A stretch of DNA of 64,000 nucleotides, from the NCBI RefSeq assembly GCF_009192775.1, contig NZ_VTFX01000003.1, positions 62,001 through 126,000 of the forward strand. Reading direction: 5' to 3'. Position 1 is the stretch's first letter; each line of letters starts with the position of its first letter. Under the pieces are notes generated by a model. That model was not told the DNA's origin and made no database searches. It saw nothing but the letters and a program-made list of their open reading frames with translations. Below are positions 52,125 to 61,176 of the stretch, in pieces. The translations under genes and the position numbers were made by a program. Source of the stretch: Arthrobacter yangruifuii (GTDB lineage Bacteria > Actinomycetota > Actinomycetes > Actinomycetales > Micrococcaceae).

Positions 52125-52766
52125 TTAGTGCCCCCGGTCAATCCATTCCTGCAGGTGCGGCCCTTCAGCACCGATCGACGTCGAATCTCCGTGCCCGGTG
52201 AGCACCTTGGTTTCCGCCGGCAGCGTCAGCAGCCGTTCGCGGATGGACTCGATGATGGTGGGGAAATCGCTGTAGGAGCGTCCGGTGGCACCGGGACCGC
52301 CGTTGAACAGCGTGTCGCCGCTGAACACCACCGGTTCGGGAACATCGTCGCCGGCAGCCAGGGAGAAGCACACCGACCCGGGGGAGTGGCCCGGGGTGTG
52401 CAGGGCGCGCAGGGTGTGCCCGGCGATCTCGAACGTATCGCCGTCCTCGATTTCATCATCCGGTCCCTCGTCCGGGAACACTGCGTCCCAGAGCATCCGG
52501 TCCGCTGCGTGCAGGAACACCGGGGCGCTGAAGCGGTCCCGGGCCTCGCCGACGGCGCGGATGTGGTCATCGTGGCCGTGCGTGAGCAGGATGGCCATGA
52601 CTTCCCGGTCCCCGACGGCTTCGGCCACGGCATTGATGTTGTGCGCCGGGTCGATGACAATCACCTGGGCGTCGTCGCCGACAATCCAGACGTTGTTGTC
52701 CACGTCCCAGGTGCCGCCGTCGAGGGAGAACGTCCCCGAGGTGACCACGTTGTCGATGCGGAACAT
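52125..52766 (-). CDS. Metallo-beta-lactamase fold hydrolase, likely S-formylmycothiol hydrolase
   Basis: 213 residues with a glyoxalase-II-like site: HGHDDHIRA near residues 63-71, HTPGHSPGS and SGDTLFNGG. It overlaps the preceding mscR stop (TAATG). In actinobacteria this gene usually accompanies the mycothiol-dependent formaldehyde dehydrogenase and is thought to hydrolyse the resulting S-formylmycothiol to formate. That assignment is by context. Confidence 0.85.
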   Translation of the reverse strand: MFRIDNVVTSGTFSLDGGTWDVDNNVWIVGDDAQVIVIDPAHNINAVAEAVGDREVMAILLTHGHDDHIRAVGEARDRFSAPVFLHAADRMLWDAVFPDEGPDDEIEDGDTFEIAGHTLRALHTPGHSPGSVCFSLAAGDDVPEPVVFSGDTLFNGGPGATGRSYSDFPTIIESIRERLLTLPAETKVLTGHGDSTSIGAEGPHLQEWIDRGH

Positions 52767-53851
52767 TACAGTTCCACCACCGAACGCAGGACCTTGCCGT
52801 CATGCATCTTGGTGAAGGCTTCCTCAATGTCGCCCAGCCCGATGCGCTCGGTGACGAAGGCATCCAGGTCCAGCCGGCCGAGCTTGTACTGCTCCACCAG
52901 CATGGGGAAGTCACGCGAGGGCAGGCAGTCGCCGTACCAGGAGGACTTCAGGGAGCCGCCGCGGCCGAAGACGTCCGCCAGCGGCAGTTCGATCAACATG
53001 TCCGGGTTGGGGACGCCCACCAGCACCACGCGGCCGGCGAGGTCACGGGCGTAGAAGGCCTGCTTATAGGTTTCCGGGCGTCCCACGGCGTCAATGACGA
53101 CGTCGGCGCCGAAGCCGCCCGTGAGGGCGCGGATGGCCTCCACCGGATCTTCGTCCTTGGAGTTGATGCCGTGCGTGGCGCCCTGCGCCAGCGCCATCTC
53201 CACCTTGGCGGGGTCGATATCCACCGCGATGATGGTGGTGGCTCCGGCCAGCTTCGCCCCGGCGACGGCGGCAATGCCCACGCCGCCGCAGCCGATCACG
53301 GCCACGGATTCCCCGCGCTGCACGGCGCCGGTGTTGATGGCTGCACCGATGCCGGCCATCACGCCGCAGCCGAGCAGGCCCACCGCGGCGGCGTCGACGT
53401 CGTCGTCCACCTTGGTGCACTGGCCGGCAGCCACGAGGGTCTTTTCAGCGAACGCGCCGATGCCCAGGGCAGGCGTCAGCTCGGTGCCGTCCTCCAGGGT
53501 CATCTTCTGCGTGGCGTTGGCGGTGTTGAAGCAGTACTGCGGCTCGCCCTTGCGGCAGGCACGGCACTCACCGCACACGGCACGCCAGTTCAGCACCACA
53601 CGGTCGCCGGGAGCCACCTCGGTGACGCCGGGGCCGACGGCGGAGACGACGCCGGTGGCTTCGTGGCCGAGCAGGAACGGATAGTCGTCATTGATGGCGC
53701 CCTGCTTGTAGTGCAGGTCGGTGTGGCAGACGCCGCAGGTGAGGATGTCCACCAGTGCCTCGCCGGGACCGGGATCCGGAACCAGGATGGTCTCCAGGGA
53801 GACGGGGGCGTTTTTTTCCTTGACGACTACGGCCTGAACCTTATGAACCAT
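52766..53851 (-). CDS. mscR: Mycothiol-dependent formaldehyde dehydrogenase / S-nitrosomycothiol reductase
   Basis: 361 residues from the ATG at 53849-53851. It is a zinc-type alcohol dehydrogenase: catalytic zinc ligands in CGVCHTDLH and GHEATGVV, the four structural cysteines in [15 protein letters not shown], and the NAD loop [18 protein letters not shown]. The match to class III ADH-like MscR and the downstream hydrolase support formaldehyde (as hydroxymethyl-mycothiol) oxidation. It complements the hxl genes nearby. Confidence 0.87.
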   Translation of the reverse strand: MVHKVQAVVVKEKNAPVSLETILVPDPGPGEALVDILTCGVCHTDLHYKQGAINDDYPFLLGHEATGVVSAVGPGVTEVAPGDRVVLNWRAVCGECRACRKGEPQYCFNTANATQKMTLEDGTELTPALGIGAFAEKTLVAAGQCTKVDDDVDAAAVGLLGCGVMAGIGAAINTGAVQRGESVAVIGCGGVGIAAVAGAKLAGATTIIAVDIDPAKVEMALAQGATHGINSKDEDPVEAIRALTGGFGADVVIDAVGRPETYKQAFYARDLAGRVVLVGVPNPDMLIELPLADVFGRGGSLKSSWYGDCLPSRDFPMLVEQYKLGRLDLDAFVTERIGLGDIEEAFTKMHDGKVLRSVVEL

Positions 53852-54093
53852 GAGTGTGCTGCCTCTTTCGATGTTCGGGCGGGAAGCCTGAGTCCGGCAT
53901 CCCGCCTTCCATCCTATGAAGCCTTTCACCGGGGGCGAAGCCGGGAATTACGCTTCCGCTTCCGGCGCAACCGTGCGGGGCCTGCCGCTGCCGCCGGCGG
54001 CGCCCTACGATGAAAGACGGAAAGGCCCGCAGGCGGCCGCTCCCCGCCCGCGGGAGGCCCCCTGGGGCGCCGCCTACCCCCGAGGACGGCCCC

Positions 54094-56349
54094 ATGAACG
54101 CCTCAGTGTCCGGCAGCAGCACACCGGATTCCCCCGATGGTCCGCGGAACCGGGGGACAGGGCGGCGTACCGCACGGTCCCTCTTCCTGCTGCCGGTGCT
54201 GCTGGTCCTGGCCTGGCTGGCCGTCGGCGGTATCGGCGGCCCCTACTTCGGAAAAATCAGCGAGGTGGCGGACAACAACCAGACCTCGTATCTGCCCGCC
54301 AGCTTCGCGTCCACGAAGGTGGCTGCGCTGCAGGAGAAGTTTACGGACAGCGACGCTATCCCCGCCGTCATCGTGTACGTGAACAATGACGGCCTGACGG
54401 ACGCGGACAAGGACTTCGTCACCGGCCGGACGTCCGCGTTGTCGGATGTCAGCGGCGTGGCCGGCACGGTTTCCCCGCCCCAGTTCTCCGCTGACGGCAA
54501 GGCAGCGGAAATCTTTGTGCCGGTGCAGGACAATGACGGCGCCACGGCCACCGTCCAGGATCTGAGCAGCGTCGTGGCGAAGGACCTTCCGCAGGGACTG
54601 GACAGTTACGTCACCGGACCGGCCGGACAGCTGGCAGACATCACGGAGGCCTTCGGCGGCATCGACACGTCGCTGGTGCTGGTGGCGGCAGTGGCGGTGC
54701 TGGTGATCCTGGTAGTGGTCTACCGTTCACCGCTGCTGCCGTTCCTGGTCCTGCTGACGTCCATTTTCGCCCTCTCGGCAGCCATCCTGGTGGTTTTCTA
54801 CCTGGCCAAAGCCGGAACCCTGACCTTGAACGGCCAGGTCCAGGGCATCCTGTTCATCCTGGGTATCGGTGCCGCAACGGACTATTCGCTGCTCTACGTC
54901 TCCCGGTACCGGGAATCCCTGCGGGACTTTGAGGGCAGGTGGGACGCCACCAAGGCAGCGCTGAAGGGAACCTTCGAACCGGTGCTCGCGTCCGCGGCCA
55001 CCGTGGTGGCCGGGCTGCTGTGCCTGCTGCTCAGCGACCTTAATTCCAACAAGGCGCTGGGGCCGGTGGCGGCCATCGGCATCGGGTTCGCGTTCCTGGC
55101 GGCCATGACCCTGCTGCCGGCACTGCTGATGCTGACCGGGAGGGCGGCCTTCTGGCCGCGCCGGCCGAAGTTCGGTTCCGAACATCCGGACCGGGACGGG
55201 AACTCCGCCAAGGGCCTCTGGCCCCGGGTGGCCCGGGCCGTCAAGGCGCATCCTCGCCGGCTCTGGGTGATTCCCACCGTGGTCCTCCTGATTGCCGCGG
55301 CTGGCCTGCTGCAGCTGCGGGCCTCCGGGGTGCCGCAAAGCGATTTCGTGCTGGGACAGACCGCCACGAAGGAAGGCCAGCAGGTCCTGGGCGAGCACTT
55401 TCCCTCCGGCTCGGGCAGCCCGGCGCTGATTGTCGCCCCGGAAGGGGAACTGGATGCCGTGGCCCGGAACATCCTGGCGGTTCCCGGGGTGGATGCCCTG
55501 TCCGTGAACGCTACGGGAACCCCGGCCGGTACCCTGCCGGTGACGGCAGACGGGGTGCAGGCCTCACCCGTGCCGGGAACCTCGGGCGCACCGAAGGTGG
55601 TGGACGGGAAAGTCCTGCTGGAAGCCACGCTGAAGGACGCCGCGGAGTCCGACGCCGCGGAGCAGGCCGTCTCGGCCATGCGGGAGAAAGTGGCCGGGAT
55701 CAGCGACGTGCTGATCGGCGGTGTGACGGCCACGACCATCGACACCAACGCTGCCGCCGCCCATGACCGGGACCTCATCATCCCGGTGGTTCTGGTGGTG
55801 ATCCTGTTCCTGCTGATGCTGCTGCTGCGGGCATTGCTGGCCCCGTTCCTGCTGATCCTGACGGTGCTGCTGTCCTTCGGGGCCACCATGGGTGTCTCCG
55901 CCCTGGTGTTCAACCACGTCTTCCGCTTCCCGGGAGCCGATCCGGCCGTGCCGCTGTTCGGCTTCATCTTCCTGGTGGCCCTGGGCGTGGACTACAACAT
56001 CTTCCTGATGACCCGAGTGCGGGAGGAAAGCATCGGGCACGGCACCCGCGAGGGAGTGGTCCGCGGGCTGATGATCACCGGCAGCGCCATCACCAGCGCC
56101 GGCATTGTGCTGGCGGCAACCTTCGCCGCCCTGGGCGTGATTCCGGTGCTCTTCCTGGCGCAGCTGGCCTTTATTGTCGCCTTCGGGGTGCTGCTGGACA
56201 CCCTGGTGGTGCGCTCCCTGCTGGTCCCCGCGCTGACCTATGACATCGGCCGGCACGTCTGGTGGCCGTCGCGCCTGGCCCGGAACAACGCCGGATCCGG
56301 CACGACGGCGGGCCGCACGACGGCGGGCGGCACGACGGCGGAGGGCTAA
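54094..56349 (+). CDS. MMPL/RND-type transporter
   Basis: 751 residues from the ATG at 54094 (GAGGAC upstream); an ATG at 54010 would add an Arg/Pro-rich tail. It has two RND halves with ~11-12 hydrophobic segments, including GIGAATDYSLLYVSRYRE in the first and GVDYNIFLMTRVREES in the second, the MMPL Asp-Tyr pair of the proton relay. The last residues are TTAGRTTAGGTTAEG, a repeat tail. It may export lipids or drugs. Its stop overlaps that of the next, convergent gene (CTAA). Confidence 0.9.
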   Translation: MNASVSGSSTPDSPDGPRNRGTGRRTARSLFLLPVLLVLAWLAVGGIGGPYFGKISEVADNNQTSYLPASFASTKVAALQEKFTDSDAIPAVIVYVNNDGLTDADKDFVTGRTSALSDVSGVAGTVSPPQFSADGKAAEIFVPVQDNDGATATVQDLSSVVAKDLPQGLDSYVTGPAGQLADITEAFGGIDTSLVLVAAVAVLVILVVVYRSPLLPFLVLLTSIFALSAAILVVFYLAKAGTLTLNGQVQGILFILGIGAATDYSLLYVSRYRESLRDFEGRWDATKAALKGTFEPVLASAATVVAGLLCLLLSDLNSNKALGPVAAIGIGFAFLAAMTLLPALLMLTGRAAFWPRRPKFGSEHPDRDGNSAKGLWPRVARAVKAHPRRLWVIPTVVLLIAAAGLLQLRASGVPQSDFVLGQTATKEGQQVLGEHFPSGSGSPALIVAPEGELDAVARNILAVPGVDALSVNATGTPAGTLPVTADGVQASPVPGTSGAPKVVDGKVLLEATLKDAAESDAAEQAVSAMREKVAGISDVLIGGVTATTIDTNAAAAHDRDLIIPVVLVVILFLLMLLLRALLAPFLLILTVLLSFGATMGVSALVFNHVFRFPGADPAVPLFGFIFLVALGVDYNIFLMTRVREESIGHGTREGVVRGLMITGSAITSAGIVLAATFAALGVIPVLFLAQLAFIVAFGVLLDTLVVRSLLVPALTYDIGRHVWWPSRLARNNAGSGTTAGRTTAGGTTAEG

Positions 56350-56618
56350 AGCCCCAGGCGGGACTTCACTTCCGAGGCGGACGGGTTGGTGGCGGAGGAT
56401 CCGTCCGGGAAGATCACGGTGGGCACCGTCTGGTTGCCGCCGTTCAGTGCCTCCACCAGGTCCGCCGTGCCCTCGACGTCTTCGATGTTGACCTCGGTGT
56501 AGCCGATGCCCTGGCTGTCCAGCTGGGACTTCAGGCGGCGGCAGTACCCGCACCAGGAGGTGGAGAACATGGTGATGGTTCCGGCTGCGGGGGTAAATGC
56601 TTCGGCTGTGGCGGCCAC
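56346..56618 (-). CDS. Mycoredoxin/glutaredoxin-like protein
   Basis: 90 residues, a small thioredoxin fold with the active site WCGYC near residues 22-26 and a TVPTVIFPDGS cis-Pro loop. Glutaredoxin-like CxYC proteins in mycothiol producers act as mycoredoxins that reduce mixed mycothiol disulfides. The resemblance supports that role, but I cannot separate it from other short glutaredoxins. Confidence 0.86.
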   Translation of the reverse strand: MAATAEAFTPAAGTITMFSTSWCGYCRRLKSQLDSQGIGYTEVNIEDVEGTADLVEALNGGNQTVPTVIFPDGSSATNPSASEVKSRLGL

Positions 56619-56705
56619 GGTAGTGCTCCTCTTCCAGGGGAAATAGCTGATTGCCTACTCCAACAGTATTCCGGCCGGCGGCATTCCCGGTGGCAGACTG
56701 AAAGC

Positions 56706-57530
56706 ATGTGCGGACGATATGTGATGGCCCGGACCACGGCGGACCTGGTGGCCGAAGCCGAAGCGGAAGCGGAAGCGGACGCGAACCTGGAACTGCGTGC
56801 CTCCTGGAACGTGGCGCCGACGTCGGACGTCCCGGTGGTGCTGGAACGCCTGGTGGACGGCCGGCGCGTCCGGGAAGTGCACGTGGCGAAGTGGGGGCTG
56901 GTGCCGGGCTGGGCGAAGGATGCCTCGGTGGGGGTGCGGGCTTTTAATGCACGAAGCGAGACGGTGCTGGAGAAACCCACGTTCCGGGACGCCGTCGCTG
57001 CCCGCCGCTGCGCCGTTCCGGTGGACGGCTACTACGAGTGGAAGGCCGGTCCGGGTAAGGCCCGCCGGCCGTTTTATGTCTCCCGGACCGACGGACGCCC
57101 CATTTTCCTCGCGGGGCTGTATGAGTGGTGGCGGGACCCGGCCAAGGGCCCCGGCGATCCGCAGCGGTGGCTGCTTTCCACCACGATCCTGACCGTTGCC
57201 TCGCCCCCGGCGGACAGCACCGAACCGGTGCTGCGGGAACTGGGGGAGCTGCATGACCGGCTGCCGCTGCCCCTGTCCCCCGAGGCGATGGCCGCCTGGC
57301 TGGATCCGGCGGCGCTTCCCCGGCGGAATCCTGCCGGAACAAACTCCGCCGGAACGAGTCCCGGCGGAACAAACGCCGCCGCGCTGGTGGGGATGGCCGT
57401 GGCACAGGCCCACCCCGCGGCGTCGGACTGGCAGGTGCGGCCGGCGCACCCGGAGGTGGGCAATGTCCGCAACGACGGAGAGTACCTGCTGCACCCGGAT
57501 ACCTCCGCCGCGGTGGACGTGCTCTTTTAG
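56706..57530 (+). CDS. SRAP domain protein, second copy
   Basis: 274 residues from the ATG at 56706 (MCGRYVMA). Cys2, WNVAPT, DGYYEW and LHDRLPLPL keep the SRAP active site. Two insertions differ from the first copy: AEAEAEAEAD near residues 18-27 and PAGTNSAGTSPGGTNAA near 206-222, both repeat-derived. No SOS box is seen directly upstream, so this copy may be constitutive. It overlaps the convergent VOC gene by 4 bases. Confidence 0.9.
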   Translation: MCGRYVMARTTADLVAEAEAEAEADANLELRASWNVAPTSDVPVVLERLVDGRRVREVHVAKWGLVPGWAKDASVGVRAFNARSETVLEKPTFRDAVAARRCAVPVDGYYEWKAGPGKARRPFYVSRTDGRPIFLAGLYEWWRDPAKGPGDPQRWLLSTTILTVASPPADSTEPVLRELGELHDRLPLPLSPEAMAAWLDPAALPRRNPAGTNSAGTSPGGTNAAALVGMAVAQAHPAASDWQVRPAHPEVGNVRNDGEYLLHPDTSAAVDVLF

Positions 57531-58003
57531 CCCACCGGGCTGTCCAGGCCGGATACCTCCGACGTGTCCGGAGTGAGGGCCGAGATGGTGACCCGGCCCT
57601 CGTCGTCCACTGACAATCCGGGATTGAAGCAGACCTCCCACCGGATACCGTCCGGATCGGTGAAGTACCCGGAGTACCCGCCCCAGCTCATCTGCGTCCC
57701 CGGTGCGGTGATCTGCCCGCCGGCGGCCGCAGCGTTGGCCAGAACCTCATCCACCTCCCCGGGGGAACCCACGTTGTGCCCCAGCGTGAAGGGCGCCTCA
57801 CGGATGTCGCCCACCGGGCCGGCTTCGGCCGCCAGATGGTCGGCGCGGAAGAAGGCCAGGACCAGCCCGTGGTTGATCTGGAAGAACAGCACTTCCTCGG
57901 GAACGTACTGCACCGGGTCCCAGCCCAGCCGGGATACGTAAAACGCGTAAGTTACTTCGAGGTCCCGTACGCCTACGGTGACCACGGATACATGGGGGTT
58001 CAC
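57527..58003 (-). CDS. VOC/glyoxalase-family protein
   Basis: 158 residues from a GTG at 58001-58003. It has the PhnB/glyoxalase-like pattern VTVGVRDLEVTYAFYVSRLGWDPV, with a single VOC domain and the late SGYFTDPDGIRWEVCFNPG containing the usual Glu metal ligand. Substrate unknown. Confidence 0.86.
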   Translation of the reverse strand: MNPHVSVVTVGVRDLEVTYAFYVSRLGWDPVQYVPEEVLFFQINHGLVLAFFRADHLAAEAGPVGDIREAPFTLGHNVGSPGEVDEVLANAAAAGGQITAPGTQMSWGGYSGYFTDPDGIRWEVCFNPGLSVDDEGRVTISALTPDTSEVSGLDSPVG

Positions 58004-58138
58004 GTCTCGATCCTGCCACCAACGGCCCCGGATTACGCATTCCGGCGGAGGAGAATTTCGCAGCCGTGTCCCGGCGGGCCCCGCCAGCACGCACGAATTG
58101 CGGGGCCGCGGCCCGACGGTGCTGGATACTCTTAAAGC

Positions 58139-58477
58139 ATGGAAGCAGCTGAGCAGAAATCCGTTTCGGGACAGCTAGACAATGTCCGGGCAGCAATTGA
58201 CGAGATTGACGAGGAAATCGTTGCGCTGATCTGGCGGCGCGAGCGGCTGGTCCGCCTCGCCGGGGGACTGAAGGAAAATGACGCCGCCGTCCGCTCGCCC
58301 AAGCGCATGGAGGAAGTGATAGCCCACGTCCGGCAGGCCGCCGAGGAGCAGGACAGCGACTCCAACGTGGTGGAGCGGACCTACAAGGCAATGATCGAGG
58401 CCTTTATCGACTACGAACTCAAGGTTCGGCACCAGGCGGAGACCCAGCGGAAACTGGACGCGTTCAGCCGGAGCTGA
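58139..58477 (+). CDS. Chorismate mutase (AroQ type)
   Basis: 112 residues of the all-helical AroQ fold: VRAAIDEIDEEIVALIWRRERLV near residues 16-38 with the key Arg/Asp residues, then KRMEEVIAHVRQ and a C-terminal IEAFIDYELK helix. It converts chorismate to prephenate for Phe/Tyr. A TACTCT (58127-58132) sits six bases from the ATG, so a leaderless start is possible. Confidence 0.9.
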   Translation: MEAAEQKSVSGQLDNVRAAIDEIDEEIVALIWRRERLVRLAGGLKENDAAVRSPKRMEEVIAHVRQAAEEQDSDSNVVERTYKAMIEAFIDYELKVRHQAETQRKLDAFSRS

Positions 58478-58552
58478 GGACCGGGCCGGGGCATCGGGTA
58501 GGTTATGGCCCATGACGCTCACCACTGCTGCTGGTCCGTTCCGGGGGAAACC

Positions 58553-59125
58553 ATGAATCCGGGAAAGACGGCGTCAGGGGAGAACCGCTGGCGTCTCGTG
58601 GCCGCCGCGCTGGCTGACCCGCGGCGCCTGCATCTCTACGCCCGCGCCGTGCTGGCGGCCGACGACGGCGCCCCGCTGGATCCGGCTGGACTCACTTCTG
58701 CAGAGGCCAAGTCGCTGGCGGTGCTGCAGCAGGCCGGGCTGCTGGACGTCCGGGAAAACCGGGTGGCGCCCTCCCCGGCAGTCTTCCGCGACCTGCTGGC
58801 CGCCGGAGTCCGCCCGCCTGATTCCTCGGCCCGCAGGTTCCTGGTGAGCGGCAGGGTCGAAACCTATCCGCGCAAACGCGCGGACCGGTTGGAGCTGCTG
58901 CATTTCCTGGCCGGAGAGGTCTTTGAACACGCCCGCCCGCCGGAGCCCGGACTGCGCCCCGTGCTGACGGAGAAGGAACTCACCACCCGGCTCGCCAAAT
59001 TCACCGCCGACCCGGCCTCGATCCGCCGCTACCTGGTGGACGAAGGCATTGTGGCCCGGGATGCTTCCGGTACCCAATACTGGCTCACCCGGCCCCGCCC
59101 GGCGGAAGGCATGGAATTTGCCTGA
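58553..59125 (+). CDS. DUF2087 domain protein
   Basis: 190 residues from the ATG at 58553, with GGGGGAAA upstream. N-terminal winged-helix-like sequence (LAVLQQAGLLDVRENRVAPSP) is followed by the DUF2087 part YPRKRADRLELLHFLAGEVF and EKELTTRLAKFTADPASIRRYLVDEGIVARD. Such proteins are probable transcriptional regulators with unknown targets. A 14-codon upstream frame (58512-58556) ends across this start. Confidence 0.8.
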   Translation: MNPGKTASGENRWRLVAAALADPRRLHLYARAVLAADDGAPLDPAGLTSAEAKSLAVLQQAGLLDVRENRVAPSPAVFRDLLAAGVRPPDSSARRFLVSGRVETYPRKRADRLELLHFLAGEVFEHARPPEPGLRPVLTEKELTTRLAKFTADPASIRRYLVDEGIVARDASGTQYWLTRPRPAEGMEFA

Positions 59126-59894
59126 CGCTCCCGGCCGGCCCGCTACCGCTCTTTCCTGCCCCGATGCAACGGCGCGCACCGTTCCCGGGCTGGTCAACTT
59201 CCGTGACCTGGGCGGCCGACGCCGGAGCAACGGCGTGCTCACGCCGCACGGCGTCTTCTTTCGCTCCGAGACTGTGGATGCAGTGCCCCCGGCAGGCTGG
59301 GAGAAGCTGTACACGCTCGGGATCCGCACCGTCGTCGACCTCCGCCAGCCCGGCGAGCGCGCCCGGGACACCGGGACCCGTCCGCCCTGGCTTACCACCG
59401 TGCCCGTGGACCTGGACGGGCTGGCCGACCACCCGGATTTTTGGGCAGGCTACTGGGACAACGGGCTGATGGGCACACCCCTTTACTACCTTCCGCACCT
59501 CGTCCGCCTGCCCCAGCGGATGGGCGCAGTACTGGCGGCCCTGGCCGAGGCACCCGAGGGCGGGGTGCTCTTCCACTGCATGGCCGGGCGGGACCGGACC
59601 GGGATGACGGCCATGGTCCTGCTCGCCGCGGCAGGGACGGAACCGGAGGACATCCGCGACGACTACTTCGAGACGGTCCGCAACGCCGATGCGCTCGCTG
59701 CCGCCACGGGCCGTCCCAACCCGGAGGCCCAAGCCGAGCAGCTCTGCACCGTGCACGGCACCAGTATGGACGGTGCCTTCCGTGCGGCGCTGGAGGGCCT
59801 GGACCTGGAGCAGCTGTTTGACGCCGCCGGGCTGCCCGGCGACGTCCGGACCCGCATCCGCACCTGGCGGGGAACCGTTTCCGTGCTGTCCTGA
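59118..59894 (+). CDS. Tyrosine-protein phosphatase (Y_phosphatase3/PtpB-like)
   Basis: 258 residues from a TTG at 59118 with GGAAGG upstream, overlapping the DUF2087 stop by 8 bases. The N-terminal NFRDLGGRR and P-loop HCMAGRDRTG near residues 156-165 mark the MptpB-like lipid/tyrosine phosphatase group. A general acid Asp region (TVVDLRQPGER) is present. It would act on phosphotyrosine or phosphoinositides in the cytosol or outside; no target can be named. Confidence 0.88.
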   Translation: MPDAPGRPATALSCPDATARTVPGLVNFRDLGGRRRSNGVLTPHGVFFRSETVDAVPPAGWEKLYTLGIRTVVDLRQPGERARDTGTRPPWLTTVPVDLDGLADHPDFWAGYWDNGLMGTPLYYLPHLVRLPQRMGAVLAALAEAPEGGVLFHCMAGRDRTGMTAMVLLAAAGTEPEDIRDDYFETVRNADALAAATGRPNPEAQAEQLCTVHGTSMDGAFRAALEGLDLEQLFDAAGLPGDVRTRIRTWRGTVSVLS

Positions 59895-59898
59895 GGTG

Positions 59899-60942
59899 CT
59901 ACTCCGAGGTTCCCGCCTCCAGGATGGACACGATGGAGAAGAGGGTAAAGCAGACAGCACCGAGTCCAACCAGCACGTGCGCGGGGACAAAGAACGCCGG
60001 GTCCGTGCCTGCGGCTTCAAAGAGGAACGCGGCGAAGAACAGGCAGGTGAGCGCTGTTCCGATGGGCATGAGCGGGATGCGGTTGGCCAGCTCAAACGTG
60101 CGGCGCCACACGAGGGCCAGCAGCAGCACTTTCGACAGGATGCTGAAACAGATCAGCCCCAGGCCGATCAGCACACATCCCGGGGCCAGCCGATAGGGCT
60201 CGTCGGAACTGAACAGCACGAACAGCCCCAGCAGCAGGTTGACCGTGCCCGCGGCCGCCACGAGCCCGGCCCAGGCGAAACGTTCGCCGTCGCCGAATTC
60301 GTTGCGCACCTGGCGCACGATGCTAGCGACCAGAGCGATCAGTGACGTGCAGATCGCCGAGAGACCGATCAGGACGTGGCCGGCAACGAACCCGGGAGCA
60401 TCTCCGCGCACCAACAGGCCGATCGCGAGGGAGAAACCGGCGATGGCTGCCACAACCGGAACTGCTGTCAGCACGGCGCCGATGGTGCGGGAGTGAGCAC
60501 CTTCCGGCGGACCGCTCCGAGGCTCGAGTAACTGCGCTGACTGGATGAGCGAGAATTTGGTGGATGCGGCCGCTACGGTGCTGACGCATGCGGAAACGAA
60601 GCCGACGCCGATCACCACGAAGCCTGCCGTGAGGTTTTCCGCGGTGCCCTCCCGGTTGGCCAGAACAATGCCCCAGATGACGGCGGCGGCAGCAACCACG
60701 TAGCCGGAGAGCGGCAGGATGATTCCCCACACGCGCCCGTAGCGGTCGATGAGCTGCCGAATGATGGTGGCCGCCGTAGTGAACAGTGCATAACAGATGG
60801 CGGTCAGCCCCACGTTGACGTGTCCGGCGACAAAGTGGTCTGCATCCTTTGGTCCGGCCAGGATGTAGAGGCCATAGGACAGGCAGACAGCGCCCATCAG
60901 AAGCGGTATGGCACGAAAAATGACACTCACTGTGTGGTTCAT
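59899..60942 (-). CDS. DUF2776 multi-pass membrane protein (YhiM-like)
   Basis: 347 residues from the ATG at 60940-60942. It has about ten hydrophobic segments in five repeats, each opening with a variant of FVAGHVxxGLxAIC: HFVAGHVNVGLTAIC, LTAGFVVIGVGFV, FVAGHVLIGLSAIC, LAPGCVLIGLGLIC and FVPAHVLVGLGAVC. E. coli YhiM is a distant relative. No activity is known. It is divergent from the exporter gene that follows. Confidence 0.82.
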   Translation of the reverse strand: MNHTVSVIFRAIPLLMGAVCLSYGLYILAGPKDADHFVAGHVNVGLTAICYALFTTAATIIRQLIDRYGRVWGIILPLSGYVVAAAAVIWGIVLANREGTAENLTAGFVVIGVGFVSACVSTVAAASTKFSLIQSAQLLEPRSGPPEGAHSRTIGAVLTAVPVVAAIAGFSLAIGLLVRGDAPGFVAGHVLIGLSAICTSLIALVASIVRQVRNEFGDGERFAWAGLVAAAGTVNLLLGLFVLFSSDEPYRLAPGCVLIGLGLICFSILSKVLLLALVWRRTFELANRIPLMPIGTALTCLFFAAFLFEAAGTDPAFFVPAHVLVGLGAVCFTLFSIVSILEAGTSE

Positions 60943-61176
60943 GGCGTACCCCGTGAGAAACATCGTGGATTCCGCCCGGCTTCGACACCATGGCCGGTGC
61001 GCGGCTAGTGCCAGTCTGCGCCTGCCCTACCCGTGGAACAACGCCGGAGGGAGGAAGCAGTACATTCGGGCCAGCATGCGGAAGCAGTTTCCACCGGACC
61101 CTTGACGGGGCAGGTCCGCGGTCGTGCCATGGAGAGTGTCTGCGTCAAACTTTCCTTAGCCCCCAAGAAGGTGGAT

